Source of the DNA: Acinetobacter pseudolwoffii
GTDB lineage: Bacteria > Pseudomonadota > Gammaproteobacteria > Pseudomonadales > Moraxellaceae
Assembly (NCBI RefSeq): GCF_002803605.1
Contig: NZ_PHRG01000005.1
Coordinates: 148,416 to 212,415 of the forward strand
Length of the DNA: 64,000 bases
Reading direction: 5' to 3'
The notes below the pieces were generated by a model, which saw only the letters and a list, made by a program, of their open reading frames with translations, did not search any database and was not told where the DNA came from. Positions 45,296 to 58,996 of this stretch are shown piece after piece; the stretch's first letter is position 1; the number at the start of each line of letters is the position of its first letter. Position numbers and translations under genes: made by a program.

Positions 45296-45706
45296 ATGAG
45301 CATCGAAACTACAAAAAAATCCATTGATCGTTGGCACGAGATGTTAGCAACCCGCGATATGTCGATCTTGAATGAGTTACTTGCTGAGGATGTTGTATTT
45401 CGCTCACCTGTGGCTTTTCATCCTTATCCTGGCAAACAGGTGGTCTTTTTTATTCTGAGCAATGTGATCCAAGTCTTTGAAAACTTCACTTATCACCGTG
45501 AATTTATAAGTGAAGATGGTAACAATGTCGTACTTGAGTTTTCTGCTCAGGTAAGCGATAAAAAACTCAAGGGAGTTGACATGATTCAGTTTAATGAAGA
45601 AGGTCAGATCATTGATTTTGAAGTGATGATCCGGCCTAAGTCTGGACTTGAAGCCTTAGCGGTACAAATGGGCCAACGGATGCAGTCATTCCAAGTTAAA
45701 ACTTAA
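45296..45706 (+). CDS. NTF2-like/SnoaL-like protein
   Basis: A 136-residue cone-shaped alpha+beta protein of the nuclear transport factor 2 superfamily: W-H-x(n)-LLAEDVVFRSPVAFHPY, YHREFISEDGNNVVLEFSAQ and FNEEGQIIDFEVMIRP. Members include isomerases, cyclases and hydrolases, with many of unknown function. An AAAGGAA ribosome site lies before the ATG. Its place between FadH and a hydrolase suggests that it acts on the same, unidentified, small molecule. Confidence 0.85.
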   Translation: MSIETTKKSIDRWHEMLATRDMSILNELLAEDVVFRSPVAFHPYPGKQVVFFILSNVIQVFENFTYHREFISEDGNNVVLEFSAQVSDKKLKGVDMIQFNEEGQIIDFEVMIRPKSGLEALAVQMGQRMQSFQVKT

Positions 45707-45775
45707 TTCGAATTATTGATTCAAGTCGGCATGAAGTTTGTAAATCACAGCTAGTCGAACTAGAGAGGATGACAG

Positions 45776-46888
45776 ATGAAAATGTTGCTTAAAAAATTGG
45801 GTCAGCTGTCCAGTGAATATCTGGATCGCTTCAGTGGCGCAGATGAACCGACCCTGTATTACCATCCAAATGGTGTTTTTTCAGGACTCATTGAACGCTT
45901 ACCGCAGCTGCAACAAAAATATCGTCCTACGCCGTGGTTAGCCAATGCACACGCACATATTCTATATTTGGATCTTATTAAAAAACATACGATTAAACTT
46001 AAATATGATGTACTTGAACAGCTAAAAATGTCGGATGGCGGGATTACCGGTATTGCCTGGTATGGGCTGGATTTGCCAGCAAATACACCGACCATTGTCT
46101 TATTACATACCATCACCGGCTCTCCAGAGTCGATGCGTGAACTGGTACAGGATCTGCATAAACATACCGGTTGGCGAGTGGCCTTGTGTTTGCGCCGTGG
46201 GCATGCAGACCTGCCCATGCCTGTAGCTAAAATGAACCTGTTCGGCTCGACCCAAGATCTACGTGAACAACTGCTGTATATACAGGATAGATTTCCTCAG
46301 TCTGAGCTGTATGGGGTCGGATCTTCTGCGGGTACAGGCTTGCTGGTGCGTTATCTCGGAGAAGAGGGATCACAAACACCGTTAAAAGCGGCTTTTGCCT
46401 TATGTCCAGGCTATAACACCGAAACTGGATTTGCCCATGTACATCCGTTTTATAGCAAAGTCATGGCCAAAAAACTAATCAAACGCTTTATTCATCCTTA
46501 TCAGGAAACCTGGCAAATTTATCCTTCCTGGAAGCAATTGCTGGAGGTAAAAGACTTATCGGAGTTTGAACAGCGTTATTATCAACTGGCCGGTTTTTCA
46601 GACTATGAGAGTTATAGTAAGGCCACGAATCCAATTTATGTATTTGAAAACATTAAAGTTCCATTAATGATTTTAAATGCGGAAGATGATCCGGTGTGTC
46701 ATATCCAGAATCTGGAACCTTATAAAGAAAAAATTCGGGCAATGTCGAATATCATGGTGATTACCACCAAAAAAGGCAGTCATTGCGGATTTTATCAAGG
46801 TCTGATGCAAACAGAATCGTGGGCTACGCGATTAATGGCAGACTATTTGATGCACTTGTCTCGTAATTCTGCACCGACATCTGCTTAA
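45776..46888 (+). CDS. Alpha/beta hydrolase (YheT-like)
   Basis: A 370-residue hydrolase of the COG0429/YheT type. An N-terminal helical part containing KYRPTPWLANAHAHI is followed by the fold proper: TIVLLHTITGSPESM, CLRRGHADLP, nucleophile elbow GSSAGTGLLV, Asp in LNAEDDPVC and the last His in KKGSHCGFY. YheT-like proteins are predicted carboxylesterases. It closes the fadH operon and is followed by a bidirectional terminator. Confidence 0.88.
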   Translation: MKMLLKKLGQLSSEYLDRFSGADEPTLYYHPNGVFSGLIERLPQLQQKYRPTPWLANAHAHILYLDLIKKHTIKLKYDVLEQLKMSDGGITGIAWYGLDLPANTPTIVLLHTITGSPESMRELVQDLHKHTGWRVALCLRRGHADLPMPVAKMNLFGSTQDLREQLLYIQDRFPQSELYGVGSSAGTGLLVRYLGEEGSQTPLKAAFALCPGYNTETGFAHVHPFYSKVMAKKLIKRFIHPYQETWQIYPSWKQLLEVKDLSEFEQRYYQLAGFSDYESYSKATNPIYVFENIKVPLMILNAEDDPVCHIQNLEPYKEKIRAMSNIMVITTKKGSHCGFYQGLMQTESWATRLMADYLMHLSRNSAPTSA

Positions 46889-46898
46889 AAAAGAGTAA

Positions 46899-46929
46899 TA
46901 AAAAAACCCAGCAAAAGCTGGGTTTTTTT
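46899..46929. terminator. Bidirectional terminator between convergent genes
   Basis: A perfect 13-bp stem (AAAAAAACCCAGC/GCTGGGTTTTTTT) with a 4-base loop gives a T run on both strands; it serves the hydrolase and the lipoprotein gene. Confidence 0.9.
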
Positions 46930-46944
46930 GATGAATTCTCTTGA

Positions 46945-47379
46945 TTAATCAAGCGCTGGCATCGCTGCTGCAATGGCATCAGCCACAGCGTCTTCTTCAG
47001 ATTTGTTTGAATCAGAGTTTGATTTAGGCGTTGCTGCAGGTTTTGAAGGCTCTGGAGCTGGATTGTTTTCTGACGGCGTTCTTGTTGGAGCTGGTGTAGC
47101 TTCAACAGGTTCAGGCTTCTTCACTTCACGACGAATTTCAGTCGTCGTGTTAGCTGTCTGTTCACGTTGAATTTCCACAGTTGTCTCTGGAACTTCTTCA
47201 ATTACCGCTTCTTCTACCGGCTCAAGCGGTTCAAATTGTGCTGGTTCAGGCGTTACAACTTCAGGTGCTGGATTAACCTCAACTTGTTCTTCTTCTTTAG
47301 GTGCTTCTTTTTTTACACACGCAGTCAAGCTCAGGCCAGTCAGGATTACGGTACAGAGTAAAAATTTCTTCATCATCAT
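46945..47379 (-). CDS. Pro/Glu-rich lipoprotein, 144 aa
   Basis: The signal MMMKKFLLCTVILTGLSLTAC carries lipobox LTAC with the lipidated Cys near residue 21. The mature part is low-complexity: EEEQVEVNPAPEVVTPEPAQ-like segments, then Thr/Arg-Glu stretches and PSKPAATPKSNSDS. It looks disordered and could span between membrane and cell wall. No domain is recognised. Any of three consecutive ATGs may be the start. Confidence 0.75.
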   Translation of the reverse strand: MMMKKFLLCTVILTGLSLTACVKKEAPKEEEQVEVNPAPEVVTPEPAQFEPLEPVEEAVIEEVPETTVEIQREQTANTTTEIRREVKKPEPVEATPAPTRTPSENNPAPEPSKPAATPKSNSDSNKSEEDAVADAIAAAMPALD

Positions 47380-47539
47380 TGCATCAAACAGAAAAGTGTG
47401 GAGGGGATTACACTATTATAGCAGCAAATTACAAGATAGAAATCATATGAACTTACAGTAATTTTTTATTGGAATTGCTGTTAGAATAGTCAATTGTTTA
47501 TTGTTCTTTGAATTGATGCGGATTGACTTTGCTTTCTAG

Positions 47540-49246
<1,707 letters not shown>

Positions 49247-49277
49247 TCGGTGTGTAGGACACAACTAGGAAGTTTAA

Positions 49278-50135
<858 letters not shown>

Positions 50136-50191
50136 GTTTATCACTCTTGCGCTGCCCTAAAGGCAGCTCATATTAATCAACTGAGGAATAG

Positions 50192-51484
<1,293 letters not shown>

Positions 51485-51491
51485 GCGACTT

Positions 51492-51884
51492 ATGTCAATG
51501 TTAAATGTATTCGACTCGACTGCGAGTAAAGTACTGTTGGGCCTTGCGATCATTTTGATCGCAGGGTTTCAATATTTATACTGGTTTGGTGAAGGTGGTT
51601 ATCATGATCATCAGCAGCTGACCCAGAAAATCCAGCAGCAAATGGAATTGAATGATGAGCTGAAAGAACGTAATCGCGTTCTGGCGGCAGAAGTCTACGA
51701 TTTAAAGAATGGTATTGAAGCCATCGAAGAACATGCGCGTTTAGATCTTGGCCTGATTAAGCCACGTGAAACTTTTATTCAAATGAGCACGATCAGTACT
51801 CAATATAAACCCATCTATCTTAATCCAAATTCTAAAGTAGATCTGCGAACCAATGAGTCACCTGAGCCAACAAATACCCCGTAA
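51492..51884 (+). CDS. ftsB: Cell division protein FtsB
   Basis: A 130-residue bitopic protein: one membrane helix (about 13-30) followed by a coiled coil (HHQQLTQKIQQQMELNDELK-like region, about 40-85) with the family block LAAEVYDLKNGIEAIEEHAR, then LGLIKPRETF. FtsB joins FtsL and FtsQ at the division site and activates septal peptidoglycan synthesis. It begins 7 bases after eno and its end overlaps ispD by 32 bases. The C-terminal tail is longer than in E. coli (103 residues). Confidence 0.92.
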   Translation: MSMLNVFDSTASKVLLGLAIILIAGFQYLYWFGEGGYHDHQQLTQKIQQQMELNDELKERNRVLAAEVYDLKNGIEAIEEHARLDLGLIKPRETFIQMSTISTQYKPIYLNPNSKVDLRTNESPEPTNTP

Positions 51885-52566
51885 ATTATGGGTCATTCTT
51901 CCTGCTGCAGGTTCAGGTAGCCGTTTTTCTAAAACAGAACTCAAGCAATATCAGACGCTTCAACAACGAACTGTTCTTGAACATACCGTTGCACGTCTGA
52001 ATCAATTGCCTTTGACTGGTTATGTATTGGCGATTGGTACACAGGACAATGTCGCAAAAACTCTGCCATTTTCCGATCTGGAAAAAGCACATTTTTGTTT
52101 GGGCGGCGCAGAGCGAGTGAATTCGGTGCTGAATGCATTAAATTATTTATCTGCAATGGCCTCTGAAGATGACTGGATCATGGTGCATGATGCGGCACGC
52201 CCTTGTGTCAGTCTGGATTGTCTTCAACAGTTGGTCAATACGGCAATTGCACAGGATCGGGCTGCGATTCTGGCGATTCCGGTACGAGATACACTTAAGC
52301 GTGTAGTCACCGGTTCTGATATTGAGGAAACGGTGGATCGCTCCATGCTCTGGCAGGCACAAACGCCGCAAATGGCCAAGCTGGGCACATTAAAACGGGC
52401 GATTGAACAGGCTTTGCAGGATGGTGCTAACATTACCGATGAAGCCAGCGCACTGGAACATATCGGTGAGCAGGTGAGTGTGGTGCAAGGGCGTTCCGAT
52501 AATATTAAAATTACCTATCCGGATGATCTGGAACTGGCCAAGCTGATTTTACAAGCTCAGGCTTAA
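51853..52566 (+). CDS. ispD: 2-C-methyl-D-erythritol 4-phosphate cytidylyltransferase
   Basis: A 237-residue IspD, third step of the MEP isoprenoid pathway. The CTP-binding loop is LPAAGSGSRFSKTELKQYQ, with the catalytic Lys in the ELKQY segment (most homologues have PKQY). VHDAARPCVS, IPVRDTLKRV, RSMLWQAQTPQ and DNIKITYPDDLELA complete the family pattern. It starts inside ftsB, so translation is coupled. Confidence 0.95.
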   Translation: MSHLSQQIPRKLWVILPAAGSGSRFSKTELKQYQTLQQRTVLEHTVARLNQLPLTGYVLAIGTQDNVAKTLPFSDLEKAHFCLGGAERVNSVLNALNYLSAMASEDDWIMVHDAARPCVSLDCLQQLVNTAIAQDRAAILAIPVRDTLKRVVTGSDIEETVDRSMLWQAQTPQMAKLGTLKRAIEQALQDGANITDEASALEHIGEQVSVVQGRSDNIKITYPDDLELAKLILQAQA

Positions 52567-52677
52567 AAATATATTCGATAAAATTTAAATAAAAGCAGAA
52601 TAAATCTGGCTATAGCGATCTATTCCCTATAGCTTTCACTTATAATTTTGCCATCATTCTTTTTCACCTTTTGGCCA

Positions 52678-53817
52678 ATGATACCTTCACAGCAGTATCG
52701 GTTTTTACGTCATTCTTTGCGTGATGGACGTAGTATTAACCCGCAAGATTCCTCCCGGTGGACCAAGTTGCACCTTGATCCCTGGTTGTTGTGCTTTCTG
52801 GTTCTCAATGCAATCCTGGGTTTGATGGTGGTGTATAGCGCGACCTCTGAAGACTCCGGGATGGTTGTTCGTCAGGCAATCAGTTTCGGGATTGGTTTTG
52901 TGCTGCTGTTTATCTGTGCGCAGATTCCACCGAAAGTCTATCAGGCGATCAGTCCCTACCTGTATGCCTTTGGCATATTCATGCTGCTCTTGGTGTTTGT
53001 GATTGGTGAAAAACGCCTGGGTGCAACGCGTTGGATTACTTTGCCTGGTATTGGGAGTATGCAACCGAGTGAGGTGATGAAATTTGCCATGCCTTTGATG
53101 ATGGCCTGGTATTTTGCACGTAAGCCATTTCCTCCCAAATTTGTACATATTGTCGGTGCATTAATTTTACTGGCTATACCATTTGTTTTGGTTGCACTCC
53201 AACCTGACTTGAATATTGGTTTGGTGATTCCGGGTGTTTTTGTCTTGTTTTTAAGTGGGATGTCGTGGCGTCTGATTGTTGGTGCGGCCGCAGCACTGGC
53301 TGTAGCAGCACCGGTTTTATGGATGTTCGTACTACAAGAGTATCAAAAGAAACGTATCACCACGATGTTTGATCCGGAGTCGGATGCATTGGGTGCAGGC
53401 TGGAATATCATTCAGTCCAAAATCGCGATTGGTTCAGGTGGTTCCACAGGCAAAGGCTATACTGAGGGGACCCAATCGCATTTGGGTTATCTGCCCGAGC
53501 ATCATACCGACTTTATTATGTCGACCTATGCCGAAGAATTCGGTTTTATTGGTGTGTTTCTGCTGTTCAGTTTATTTACTGCGATTATTATTCGTTGTTT
53601 GATGATTGGCTTAAACAGTTTTCATAATTTTGGACGTTTATATGCCGGAGCTATTGGACTGACCTTTTTCTTCTTTGTATTTTTAAACTCGGGCATGGTG
53701 AGTGGTATCTTACCGGTGACTGGAGATCCATTGCCGCTTATGAGTTATGGCGGAACGGCGGTAATCTCAATGCTCGCAGGCATGGGAATTGTGATGTCGA
53801 TTCATACCCATCGATAA
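52678..53817 (+). CDS. rodA: Rod shape-determining SEDS protein RodA (MrdB)
   Basis: A 379-residue SEDS-family peptidoglycan glycosyltransferase with about ten membrane spans. Seen are GATRWITLPGIGSMQPSEVMKF, the extracellular loop with the catalytic-site segment SKIAIGSGGSTGKGYTEGTQ, LPEHHTDFIMSTYAEEFG and PLPLMSYGGTAVISML. It works with PBP2 in cell elongation. The frame opens with TTG at 52648; the ATG at 52678 is preferred. Neither has a strong ribosome site. Confidence 0.93.
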   Translation: MIPSQQYRFLRHSLRDGRSINPQDSSRWTKLHLDPWLLCFLVLNAILGLMVVYSATSEDSGMVVRQAISFGIGFVLLFICAQIPPKVYQAISPYLYAFGIFMLLLVFVIGEKRLGATRWITLPGIGSMQPSEVMKFAMPLMMAWYFARKPFPPKFVHIVGALILLAIPFVLVALQPDLNIGLVIPGVFVLFLSGMSWRLIVGAAAALAVAAPVLWMFVLQEYQKKRITTMFDPESDALGAGWNIIQSKIAIGSGGSTGKGYTEGTQSHLGYLPEHHTDFIMSTYAEEFGFIGVFLLFSLFTAIIIRCLMIGLNSFHNFGRLYAGAIGLTFFFFVFLNSGMVSGILPVTGDPLPLMSYGGTAVISMLAGMGIVMSIHTHR

Positions 53818-53976
53818 ATTATTCTAAAAGTCGGATGTGTTCCGGTTTTACAAATATTGTTAAGACATGCGGGTAAAGAAAAGTATCTTCATTACATTCA
53901 TGCTCAATGTGGAAATTGCTTCCAAATGCAGAGTGATATAAGCGTACAACAAAAAGCAGAAATGGATAAACGATAT

Positions 53977-54004
53977 AAAGAAGCCCTCAATCGAGGGCTT
54001 CTTT
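53977..54004. terminator. Terminator between rodA and the cyd operon
   Basis: AAAGAAGCCCTC and GAGGGCTTCTTT form a perfect 12-bp stem with a 4-base loop. The genes on either side converge, so it probably works both ways. The rest of the 198-base gap shows nothing else. Confidence 0.75.
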
Positions 54005-54015
54005 CGTCTTAAAAC

Positions 54016-54318
54016 TTAACTGAAAAACCAGGTGTAATAGCCCCAGATCATCAAAGGCCAAGCCAAAAATGGACTAAATAGCCATTTCCAGAACCAGTGG
54101 CGAGGTACGAAACCGACACCATGTACAAAGCCTCCAGAAATACCAATCATGATATACATCATGGCACTATGGCTATATTCACCGTTGGCATCCAGCATTG
54201 CAGAGGGATGAACCAATAACACTGCGGCGAGAGGAAAAGCCAGCAGGCAGGAAATCATCATCGCAAATTTGTTTGGTTTCTTGTCTACAACGGTTTTCTC
54301 AAGCGCAGCTTCGGTCAT
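54016..54318 (-). CDS. ybgE: Cyd operon protein YbgE (CydE)
   Basis: A 100-residue membrane protein with about three hydrophobic spans: MMISCLLAFPLAAVLLV, MMYIMIGISGGFVHGVGF and the C-terminal SPFLAWPLMIWGYYTWFF. The GFVHGVGF-PRHWFWKWLF pattern matches the YbgE family, found at the end of cydABX operons; function is unknown. It starts 3 bases after the cydX stop. Confidence 0.88.
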   Translation of the reverse strand: MTEAALEKTVVDKKPNKFAMMISCLLAFPLAAVLLVHPSAMLDANGEYSHSAMMYIMIGISGGFVHGVGFVPRHWFWKWLFSPFLAWPLMIWGYYTWFFS

Positions 54319-54321
54319 ATT

Positions 54322-54423
54322 TTATTCCTCATCCAGGTCTTGGTGTTGTTCCATATAAATTGCAGCAATCACACTGGCAAAACACGCCATAAGTACACCC
54401 AGAATCCAGGCAAAATACCACAT
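54322..54423 (-). CDS. cydX: Cytochrome bd oxidase small subunit CydX
   Basis: A 33-residue single-span protein, MWYFAWILGVLMACFASVI followed by AAIYMEQHQDLDEE. The MWYFAWILG start is the CydX signature. In E. coli CydX binds CydA and stabilises the haems. It lies 25 bases after cydB and is easily missed because of its size. GGAGAC sits 6-7 bases before the ATG. Confidence 0.93.
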   Translation of the reverse strand: MWYFAWILGVLMACFASVIAAIYMEQHQDLDEE

Positions 54424-54448
54424 AATTTTGTCTCCTTAGTGCACAGCC

Positions 54449-55594
54449 TTAATACAGGCTGTGTGAATTGTCTTCAATATGTTTGTTGGTAATCACGGCC
54501 CACATCTTGTAATAACACCAAGTGGTATAGATCAGGATCAATGGAACAAAGATACCTGCCGCAACGGTCATCACGGTTAAGGTATTTTTACTGGATACCG
54601 CATCCCACATGGTCAGACTGACAGTCGGATTTAAGCTGGATGGCATCAGGAACGGGAACAGGGCAAAACCGGCAGTCAAGATTGCCCCGACGACTGCCAG
54701 AGAAGAACCCAGGAAGCTCAAGCCAGCCTTGTTTTTACCTGCAGCCAGTACAATGATGAATCCCCCTAGAATGCCGGCAATTGGAGCTGCCATTGTAATT
54801 GGATAAGTTGAATAGTTGTTCATCCAGCCCGGATTGGCATTGGTCAGTACTTCTTTTGCTAAGGGGTTGGCAACACCATTGGTGTCAAAAGGCATCACCA
54901 GGCTATAACCCTGGATGTTTCCAAAATACAACCATGCACCCGCAGCAAGGAAAGTCGCCAAGTAGACCAGACCCATGATTTGCGTCGCTTTGGCAGAGCG
55001 CTGACGTAAGTCACCATCGGTACGCAGCATCAGCCATGCACCACCATGTGCACATAACATCGATAAACTGACCAGACCACACACAATCGCAAATGGATTC
55101 AGCAGGGCAAAGAAACTTCCTGTGTAGGTAGAACGTACGGTTTCATCCAGGGTAAAAGGCACACCGAGGAACATATTACCAAACGCTACACCAAAGACTA
55201 ATGCCGGAACTGCACCACCAATCGCCAAGCCCCAGTCCCAGGAAGTACGCCATTTGGTATTTTCCAGTTTAGAGCGGTAATCGAAGCCGACCGGACGTAA
55301 GAATAAGGCAAACAGTACCAGTAATAATGCCCAGTACATGCCAGAGAAGGCTGTTGCATAAACCATTGGCCAGGCAGCAAATAAAGCCCCCCCGGCAGTA
55401 ATGAACCAGACCTGGTTACCATCCCAATGCGGGGCAATGGTATTGATTGCAGCACGGCGCTCGTTATCATTTTTGCCCACAAATGGCATGATCGCCATAG
55501 AGCCCATATCGAAGCCATCGGTGAGGGCGAAGCCAATCAGCAATACGCCGACCAGCACCCACCAAATTATTTTGAGTAATTCATATTCGATCAT
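54449..55594 (-). CDS. cydB: Cytochrome bd ubiquinol oxidase subunit II
   Basis: A 381-residue CydB with about eight membrane spans, starting [20 protein letters not shown] and [11 protein letters not shown]. Other family blocks are [21 protein letters not shown] and [10 protein letters not shown]. It forms the heterodimer with CydA that reduces O2 to water with high affinity. Its ATG overlaps the cydA stop (ATGA), indicating translational coupling. Confidence 0.97.
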   Translation of the reverse strand: MIEYELLKIIWWVLVGVLLIGFALTDGFDMGSMAIMPFVGKNDNERRAAINTIAPHWDGNQVWFITAGGALFAAWPMVYATAFSGMYWALLLVLFALFLRPVGFDYRSKLENTKWRTSWDWGLAIGGAVPALVFGVAFGNMFLGVPFTLDETVRSTYTGSFFALLNPFAIVCGLVSLSMLCAHGGAWLMLRTDGDLRQRSAKATQIMGLVYLATFLAAGAWLYFGNIQGYSLVMPFDTNGVANPLAKEVLTNANPGWMNNYSTYPITMAAPIAGILGGFIIVLAAGKNKAGLSFLGSSLAVVGAILTAGFALFPFLMPSSLNPTVSLTMWDAVSSKNTLTVMTVAAGIFVPLILIYTTWCYYKMWAVITNKHIEDNSHSLY

Positions 55595-57174
55595 GCTTGA
55601 GTCTCCCCATTTGCCTTTTCTGCTGCAAGCTTTTCAAAGTGGTATTTACCGGTATGCAGGGAACTTGGACCAAGGCGTGAGAATTTGATCATCAGATACA
55701 TCTCGATAATCAATAACACCGTGTAGAAGGCTGCCAATGCCAGGATTGAACCCCATACATCGCCAGTACTTAAGCTGGAGGCTGAAAGATGCGTCGGTAA
55801 GACTTCACCAATCGTCCAAGGCTGACGACCGACTTCTGCTACATACCAGCCAGTTTGTGCAGCCACCCAAGGTAAAGGCAGTGCAAATAAGGCAAATTTT
55901 AATAACCAAGGTTTGTTTTCAGCATTGCGTTTTGCGACTGCAACAGTTGCCAGAATGAAGAGAAGCAGCATCAAGAAACCAGAACCCACCATGGCGCGGA
56001 ATGCCCAGAACAGGCTTGGTACATGTGGAATGGTGTCTGCCGCCGCAGCTTTAATTTGTGCTTCAGTCGCATCCACCACATTTGGCGTATATTTCTTCAG
56101 CAGCAAGCCATAACCGAGGTCTTTTTGTGATTCATCAAAAGCCGCTTTAAGCTCAGGTGATTTATCTCCTGCACGGAGCAGCTCTAACTGTTCATACGCC
56201 ACCATACCGTTACGGATCCGCTGTTCGTGCTGAGTAATCAGATCTTTAATTCCGGTCACTTGTTCAGTGGTGGAACGGGTTGCAATCAGACCCATCGCAT
56301 AAGGAATCTTGATCGCATAGTCAGTGGTTTGGGTTTCTGCATTTGGAATCCCAAATAAGGTGAATGCTGCTGGTGCAGGATGCGTATCCCATTCTGCTTC
56401 AATCGCCGCAAGTTTGGTTTTTTGGACATCGCCCAGCTCATAACCTGATTCATCACCCAGTAAAATCACTGAAAGTGTAGACGCAAGCCCGAAGATGGCT
56501 GCAATGGCAAAAGAACGGCGTGCAAACGGCAAGTCACGTTTTTTCAGCATGTAATAACTTGAAATGGCCAGTACAAAAATAGCACCTGTGACATAACCTG
56601 CAGACACTGTATGTACGAATTTTACCTGAGCAACCGGGTTAAAGATCAGTGCGGCAAAGTCCACCATTTCCATACGCATGGTTTCGTAGTTGAATACAGA
56701 ACCAACCGGGTTTTGCATCCAGCCATTGGCGATCAGAATCCACAGCGCAGACATGTTCGAACCTAAAGCTACCAGCCAGGTAACTGCCAGATGTTGCACT
56801 TTGGACAGGCGATCCCAGCCAAAGAAGAACAAGCCAATAAAGGTCGATTCAAGGAAGAAGGCCATCAAACCTTCAATCGCCAGCGGTGCACCAAAAATAT
56901 CACCGACATAATGCGAGTAATAAGCCCAGTTGGTTCCGAACTGGAACTCCATGGTCAGGCCTGTGGTTACCCCTAAGGCAAAGTTAATACCAAACAGTTT
57001 TCCCCAGAACTTGGTCATGTCTTTATAGATTTCTTTGCCGGAAATCACATAGGTGGTTTCCATAATGGCAAGCAGAAAAGCCAGGCCTAAAGTCAGTGGA
57101 ACAAAAATAAAGTGATACATCGCGGTCATGGCGAACTGGAACCGCGAGAGATCGACCACGCTTTCAGAAATCAT
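55591..57174 (-). CDS. cydA: Cytochrome bd ubiquinol oxidase subunit I
   Basis: A 527-residue CydA that carries haems b558, b595 and d and the quinol site (Q loop). Seen are [16 protein letters not shown] (with the N-terminal His ligand), [33 protein letters not shown], the Q-loop region with [12 protein letters not shown], and [16 protein letters not shown]. The frame includes a TTG one codon earlier; the ATG at 57174 is used. It overlaps the cydP stop by one base (TGATG). Confidence 0.97.
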   Translation of the reverse strand: MISESVVDLSRFQFAMTAMYHFIFVPLTLGLAFLLAIMETTYVISGKEIYKDMTKFWGKLFGINFALGVTTGLTMEFQFGTNWAYYSHYVGDIFGAPLAIEGLMAFFLESTFIGLFFFGWDRLSKVQHLAVTWLVALGSNMSALWILIANGWMQNPVGSVFNYETMRMEMVDFAALIFNPVAQVKFVHTVSAGYVTGAIFVLAISSYYMLKKRDLPFARRSFAIAAIFGLASTLSVILLGDESGYELGDVQKTKLAAIEAEWDTHPAPAAFTLFGIPNAETQTTDYAIKIPYAMGLIATRSTTEQVTGIKDLITQHEQRIRNGMVAYEQLELLRAGDKSPELKAAFDESQKDLGYGLLLKKYTPNVVDATEAQIKAAAADTIPHVPSLFWAFRAMVGSGFLMLLLFILATVAVAKRNAENKPWLLKFALFALPLPWVAAQTGWYVAEVGRQPWTIGEVLPTHLSASSLSTGDVWGSILALAAFYTVLLIIEMYLMIKFSRLGPSSLHTGKYHFEKLAAEKANGETQA

Positions 57175-57365
57175 CAACGTGTCTCCTGGATTTGGGAAGG
57201 ATTGCCGGCGATACGCTCGGCGACTTGGTTATCAAAATTTTTAGGAATCGTAGGCGCATCAAACCAGATATTTTTAATGATCATCAGTAAAATAACCTTG
57301 ATAATTAAAATAGCGGTTATTTCTCTAACCACTCTCTGGTTTAGATTTTTGGGAACTAAGCTCAT
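57174..57365 (-). CDS. cydP: Cytochrome oxidase putative small subunit CydP
   Basis: A 63-residue protein: basic start [13 protein letters not shown], one membrane span [16 protein letters not shown] and a polar tail. The arrangement (R-x(n)-E-I before the helix, W-F-DAP after it, gene directly before cydA) matches the CydP group. Its stop overlaps the cydA start. It is the first gene of the cydP-cydA-cydB-cydX-ybgE operon. Confidence 0.8.
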   Translation of the reverse strand: MSLVPKNLNQRVVREITAILIIKVILLMIIKNIWFDAPTIPKNFDNQVAERIAGNPSQIQETR

Positions 57366-57789
57366 TCGACTAAGCCTGTCTGTGACTTGTTGTATATTAT
57401 TAATCTATTGTAACTAAAAAATAAATAGACGATACAATTTAAATAAATATATATTTTTAAATGTATGATAATAAAAGGTATATATTTTTATTAGTTAAAA
57501 TTTATTCTAAATATTTTTTATTATTTTATGTAATTTTATTGTTTTTTTAAATCCGACTAAAATGCTTATATTTATATATTTGAATGTAGATTGTTTTAGT
57601 TGGATTAATGCTTTTTAATCTGATTAAAATGCTTGGTTTTAAAATAAAGAATAAAATTAATCAAACTATTTTGGTTGGTTTTATAAGGGTTGAAAGGGAA
57701 GTGTTATAGGAGGTTATTCAAAGATGTGCCTGATAAGCGATCTTGATCACAGGCTTTCTTATACTGTTTCTTTAATAGAAACGCATCAA
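57366..57789. promoter_or_regulatory. AT-rich upstream region of the cyd operon with repeated motif
   Basis: There is no coding frame in about 420 bases, which are extremely AT-rich. An 18-base motif AATCCGACTAAAATGCTT (57550-57567) recurs as AATCTGATTAAAATGCTT (57617-57634, two differences), and an inverted partial copy (TTTTAGTTGGATTAAT, from about 57594) lies between. These may be operator sites or an upstream activating region for cyd; no FNR/ANR-type TTGAT-N4-ATCAA site was found. Confidence 0.5.
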
Positions 57790-57818
57790 CAAAAAGATCC
57801 CGTTTAGGGATCTTTTTG
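57790..57818 (-). terminator. Terminator of the porin gene
   Basis: A perfect 12-bp stem CAAAAAGATCCC/GGGATCTTTTTG with a 5-base loop, about 60 bases past the porin stop on the minus strand; the sequence is nearly symmetric. Confidence 0.8.
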
Positions 57819-57880
57819 TATGTCATGTTTAATAAATAATAGCTACAGAGATGTTCTCTTTAAGCGAATAGGTATTCAGC

Positions 57881-58996
57881 TTAGAAGTCGTAACGGAAGC
57901 CTAGAGAAAGACCGGTTGCATCTTCACCGCGTGTACCACCTACGTTATTTGTACGTGCTTGTGCCCATGGTGTAACATTTGAATTTTCATCATTTAGGAC
58001 AGTTGCCAGGTTTGCATATACACGTACTGTTTTGTCTAAACGGTGTTCAACACCAAGTGCCAATAATGTTGCATTTGCATCATTTGCATCTACATCACGG
58101 TGGAACACTTGGCCACGGAGATACGTTTTTGGTGCAAATTTATAGTCAGCTGCTACGCCAAATACATGTGTATCTTGTTTTGAAATTAATTTATCTAAAT
58201 CACTACCTTCGGCTGCCGCAATTTCTGCTGCTGTACCTTGTTTATCAAACGTAGTGTATTGATATAAAGCACCTAAATTAAATTCTGGAGTAATTTTGTA
58301 GGCTGCTGCAATACGGAAGCCATTACGCTCACCACGACTAGCATTTTCTTCATAGTGCTCGTAGGCAGTAGCAAAATCAACTTTACCTTCTTTATAGGTA
58401 AGTGCTAGATCATATGCTTTATCTTTGTCCTTGTTATCTTGTTTAGCGCTATCATCTGCTAATGGACTGTTGTCTTCATGTAGGGACATTGCGCCTAATA
58501 CATTGAAACCACCACCAAATTTTGGTGATTTATATTCAATAGTGTTTTCATTACGTTCATCAAAACGCTGTTCACCTACACGTGTTACGTTGCGTACGTC
58601 ACCAACCATATCACCAAAGAAATTCACCGGGCTACGTGCAACTTTAAACGGACTATCAAAACGACCTACACGTGCTTGACCAAAATCACCTTTTAAACCG
58701 ACAAAGGTATCGCGAGTTGCGAAGTCAACACCACTATTATTTTGAGCACCGCTAGCAAAGTTAATTTCTTGTTCGATTTGACCAAAAACAGTCATGCCAT
58801 TTTCTAGTTCTTGTTCAGCTTTAAAGCCTAGGCGTGAAGAGTTTGAAGAAAGACCTACTTCGTTATAATCCTGGCCATCATCCAGATAATCTAAAGAAAC
58901 GTGTGCACGACCATAAATTTTAACGTCAGCAGCAGCTGCCATGACTGGTGTTAAAATTGTTGCCCCAATTGCTAATGCAGATAACGTTTTTTTCAT
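57881..58996 (-). CDS. Outer-membrane porin (Gram-negative porin family)
   Basis: A 371-residue trimeric-type porin. A signal peptide MKKTLSALAIGATILTPVMA with cleavage near AAA is followed by VKIYGRAHVSLDYLDDG, SSNSSRLGFKAEQELENGM, GQIEQEINFASGA, DTFVGLKGDFGQARVGRFDSPFK, and a C-terminal strand ending in Phe (LSLGFRYDF) as needed for BAM recognition. The frame opens 18 codons earlier; GGAG 7 bases before the ATG at 58996 fixes the start. Substrate range is unknown. Confidence 0.92.
   Translation of the reverse strand: MKKTLSALAIGATILTPVMAAAADVKIYGRAHVSLDYLDDGQDYNEVGLSSNSSRLGFKAEQELENGMTVFGQIEQEINFASGAQNNSGVDFATRDTFVGLKGDFGQARVGRFDSPFKVARSPVNFFGDMVGDVRNVTRVGEQRFDERNENTIEYKSPKFGGGFNVLGAMSLHEDNSPLADDSAKQDNKDKDKAYDLALTYKEGKVDFATAYEHYEENASRGERNGFRIAAAYKITPEFNLGALYQYTTFDKQGTAAEIAAAEGSDLDKLISKQDTHVFGVAADYKFAPKTYLRGQVFHRDVDANDANATLLALGVEHRLDKTVRVYANLATVLNDENSNVTPWAQARTNNVGGTRGEDATGLSLGFRYDF

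Noticed and set aside
53868..53942. 24-codon frame after rodA
   Set aside because: No ribosome site, no hydrophobic span and no recognisable pattern; probably chance.
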